Below are positions 62,010 to 64,000 of a DNA stretch of 64,000 nt, in pieces (the stretch's first letter is position 1; every line of letters begins with the position of its first letter). Below the pieces are notes generated by a model. That model ran no database searches, had not been told where the DNA came from, and saw only the letters and a program-made list of their open reading frames with translations. Made by a program: the position numbers and the translations under genes. This DNA is from Rhizoclosmatium globosum (Eukaryota > Chytridiomycota > Chytridiomycetes > Chytridiales > Chytriomycetaceae): positions 62,001 through 126,000 of the forward strand of contig MCGO01000039.1 of NCBI GenBank assembly GCA_002104985.1. The letters run 5' to 3'.

Positions 62010-62446
62010 TAGAGGCTGGGTTTGGCGGGAAACTTTTGACACCTTGGCAAAAGGGTTAACATTATCAAAATAAGAAATAAATTAGATTCTCTTTTTATTT
62101 AGTGGATTTTGTGCGTTTTACTGAAGTTACTATTTGATTTTGGTCTCGTTGTATTTCGTATTCTGGTGGCTTCATTACTTTGTCAACAAAAGATCCTTTG
62201 TTGAATAATTTAGCCGCCAGTGTCGCGTTATGAATTTATGTACCTAGTCGCTGTTGTCGCTTCGATATATCTTCATCTTTAACATCCCTCATTCGCTATT
62301 CTTCATATGTCAACTTGAAGGTCACACATGACACCCACCTCAAAGACTGTATCAAGGAAGCAATCAGATCCAGCTGGAATGTGCTTGGAATTCATTTGTA
62401 GATGGTATGAGTAGAACGAAGAAACAAAAGAAGATTTACTTGATTT
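62010..62446. other. intergenic region
   Basis: About 440 bp between the start of the glycosyltransferase-like gene and the 3' end of the LRR gene (both minus strand). AT-rich; no ORF, RNA gene or repeat recognised. It should include the promoter of the former. Confidence 0.5.
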
Positions 62447-63541
62447 TCACTCTGTAGTAACACCACTTTCCTCCGAATCAACCAATGTAAATTGATTATC
62501 GTGATAATAAAACCGTGACAACCGATCGAAGCACCATTCCGGGATGTCCCCACTCAAGAAATTGTTTTCCACATGCAACTCAAATAGACTTTCAAGCAAA
62601 CTCCATGAGGCTGGAATCTCGCCTTCGAAATAGCAATGGTGAAATGAAAGAACGATAATTGAGGCAGGAATTGAATTCGGCAGAAGACCATTCAAATAAT
62701 TGTTGCTTAAGAGGAGAATCATGAGACTAGACATATTTTGAAACACGTTGTCTGGCAATGGCCCCGAAAAGTTGTTATCCTCCAAATTCAGCTCAATCAT
62801 GTGCGTCAGAAGGCCCAATTGAGGTGGAATAGGGCCTTCAAACTGGTTGCCAAATAAACTCAGACTCCGGATCATGGTACAGTTTCCCAGCTCTGGTGGC
62901 AAGGAACCGTGGAAATTGTTTGAGCCAAGGTTGAGTTTTCGCAACGACACCCAATTTCCAACTTCAGCCGGAATCACACCCTCCAGCTGATTGTTGAACA
63001 AATCCAGCTCTTGAAGTAGCGGTAATGTATACAATTCAATGGGAATGGGGCCTTCAAGACAGTTTTCACTCAGATTTAACTTCTGTATGTTTGAAAGAGA
63101 GCCAATAGCGTTTGGGATATGTCCTGACAGTGAACATTGGGTTAAAGCAAGAGCTTTCAGGTTCTTGAGGAGTCCAATTGTGGAGGGGATATGCAGAAGA
63201 GGGATGAGACTGTAGCTAACAACTTCAACGTCCTTCAACTTCATGTCTGCGTACACCGTCTGATACGTCTGGGACCAAAAGAACCATTCAAACTCTGAGA
63301 TGCCTGAGCTGTTGAATCCAATCACTGCATCATCAGAAAGCGGTGCGAACCACACTTGACTTAGATTGAGCCGGGCAAAGCCAGCAGTCGACAAGCATTC
63401 ATTCATCTTTCGAGATAGTGCTTTCATTCGATGAACTTGTTTTGGAGGTAGCCATGCGAAGACGGACTGGACAACTTCGGGCGGCAGCTCTTGGATTGAG
63501 ATCATTTTGTGTGAAGAATAATGTAAACACGATATGGACAT
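62447..63541 (-). CDS. F-box plus plant-type LRR protein
   Basis: 364 aa in one exon (352 aa if ATG 63505, MISIQELPPEVV, is used; that start sits just before the F-box and is equally good). Residues about 15-55 form an F-box (IQELPPEVVQSVFAWLPPKQ), followed by an unassigned stretch and about nine LRRs of the plant-specific type: LxxLxLxxNxLxGPIPxxL (LNLSENCLEGPIPIELYTLP, LDLFNNQLEGVIPAEVGN). F-box proteins bring LRR-bound substrates to SCF ubiquitin ligases. No signal peptide or TM is seen, so it is intracellular, although this LRR type is otherwise found in plant receptors and in receptor A of this window. Confidence 0.75.
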   Translation of the reverse strand: MSISCLHYSSHKMISIQELPPEVVQSVFAWLPPKQVHRMKALSRKMNECLSTAGFARLNLSQVWFAPLSDDAVIGFNSSGISEFEWFFWSQTYQTVYADMKLKDVEVVSYSLIPLLHIPSTIGLLKNLKALALTQCSLSGHIPNAIGSLSNIQKLNLSENCLEGPIPIELYTLPLLQELDLFNNQLEGVIPAEVGNWVSLRKLNLGSNNFHGSLPPELGNCTMIRSLSLFGNQFEGPIPPQLGLLTHMIELNLEDNNFSGPLPDNVFQNMSSLMILLLSNNYLNGLLPNSIPASIIVLSFHHCYFEGEIPASWSLLESLFELHVENNFLSGDIPEWCFDRLSRFYYHDNQFTLVDSEESGVTTE

Positions 63542-63592
63542 TTATTTCTTATTTGAATACAACTTGGAGGAGCTATTCTAATACAAAACCGC

Positions 63593-64000
63593 TCAGGCCG
63601 ACTTATTCAAAGAAGCCAAGTGAGCACGACGGGCAGCTGGTGGAGCAATACCAAGAGCCTCACGACGGGAGGAAGAGTTTGGATCAAAGTAAGGACGCTC
63701 TCCAAGAGAGGTAGCACGTTCACCAATACGAAGGATCGTATCAGCATCAAAGTCAGTGGTGGCAGTGTGGAAAGCAGAACGGTTGTCCCAAATCGCCACA
63801 TCGTGCTTTCCCCAACGGTAACGAACTTGCAAATCGTGGTTCTGAACAACCAAGTCAATAAGGTGCTTCAAGACAACATCGGATTCGTCTTTGGAAAGTT
63901 CGTTGATTCTTCTGGTGAAACCGCTTCCGGCAAAGACACTCTTCCAACCAGTCACAGGGTTGGTACGAATCACTGGGTGAACAGCAGTGAGGTCGGTACC
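63593..64000 (-). CDS. TauD/TfdA-family 2-oxoglutarate dioxygenase (C-terminal part)
   Basis: The gene runs off the right edge; 136 codons and the stop (63593-63595) are present. Iron(II)/2-oxoglutarate oxygenase of the taurine/sulfonate or xanthine dioxygenase type, freeing sulfite from sulfonates in the best-known members. Motifs: HPVIRTNPVTGWKSVFAG, FTRRINELSKDES, DLQVRYRWGKHDVAIWDNRS, then FHTAT with the distal iron-binding His and RIGERAT with the 2-oxoglutarate-binding Arg. The end DPNSSSRREALGI matches fungal sulfonate dioxygenases. The HxD half of the iron site lies outside the window. Confidence 0.88.
   Translation of the reverse strand, partial: GTDLTAVHPVIRTNPVTGWKSVFAGSGFTRRINELSKDESDVVLKHLIDLVVQNHDLQVRYRWGKHDVAIWDNRSAFHTATTDFDADTILRIGERATSLGERPYFDPNSSSRREALGIAPPAARRAHLASLNKSA

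Overview
The window is nuclear DNA of a flagellated fungus, most likely a chytrid. Genes are split by short introns (about 44-80 nt, GT..AG, often with a CTAAC-like branch site). Fungal-type families (hybrid histidine kinase with PAS, Ecl1-like Cys protein, GPI-tailed wall-type protein, sulfonate/taurine dioxygenase) sit beside an intact HYDIN gene, a protein of motile 9+2 axonemes. The species cannot be named from the sequence alone.

Left part (1-11.9 kb): the 3' end of an acidic protein gene; an LRR/CFEM-like/TM/SAM receptor (808-4158, +); a coiled-coil/PAS/HisKA/HATPase/REC hybrid histidine kinase (4218-7869, -); mitochondrial pyruvate carrier subunit MPC1 with a 4-nt and a 16-nt micro-exon (8061-8721, -); and a second receptor (9056-11923, +) that keeps the stalk, Cys module, TM and SAM domain of the first but has a different ectodomain. 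The sensory genes, not MPC1, carry repeated single-base frame breaks.

Transposon zone (11.9-26.7 kb): AT-rich gene-poor DNA with decayed coding remnants, a broken gag-like gene, and a nearly complete Ty1/copia element (18917-25605) with identical 82-bp LTRs, a 5-bp target duplication, and spliceosomal-type introns inside gag-pol.

Gene-dense right part (26.7-64 kb), with no frame breaks seen: a C2H2-type zinc-finger protein, an Atos (FAM214) homologue with an animal-like N-terminal domain, a Ser-rich protein, a GPI-tailed Cys protein, a GH31-like membrane protein that appears to lack its nucleophile, a Ser-rich protein with PP1-docking-like motifs, two tandem TM-SH3 proteins, the 20-exon HYDIN gene (about 4,598 aa), TMEM120, an Ecl1-like protein, an F-box-like protein, two small proteins, a type II glycosyltransferase-like protein, an F-box/LRR protein, and the C-terminal part of a TauD-family dioxygenase.

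The sensing genes in the first 12 kb (two SAM receptors around a histidine kinase) could form one signalling neighbourhood, but this is inference. Exon boundaries were placed by eye from splice consensus, frame continuity and homology, and may be off by a base or two.
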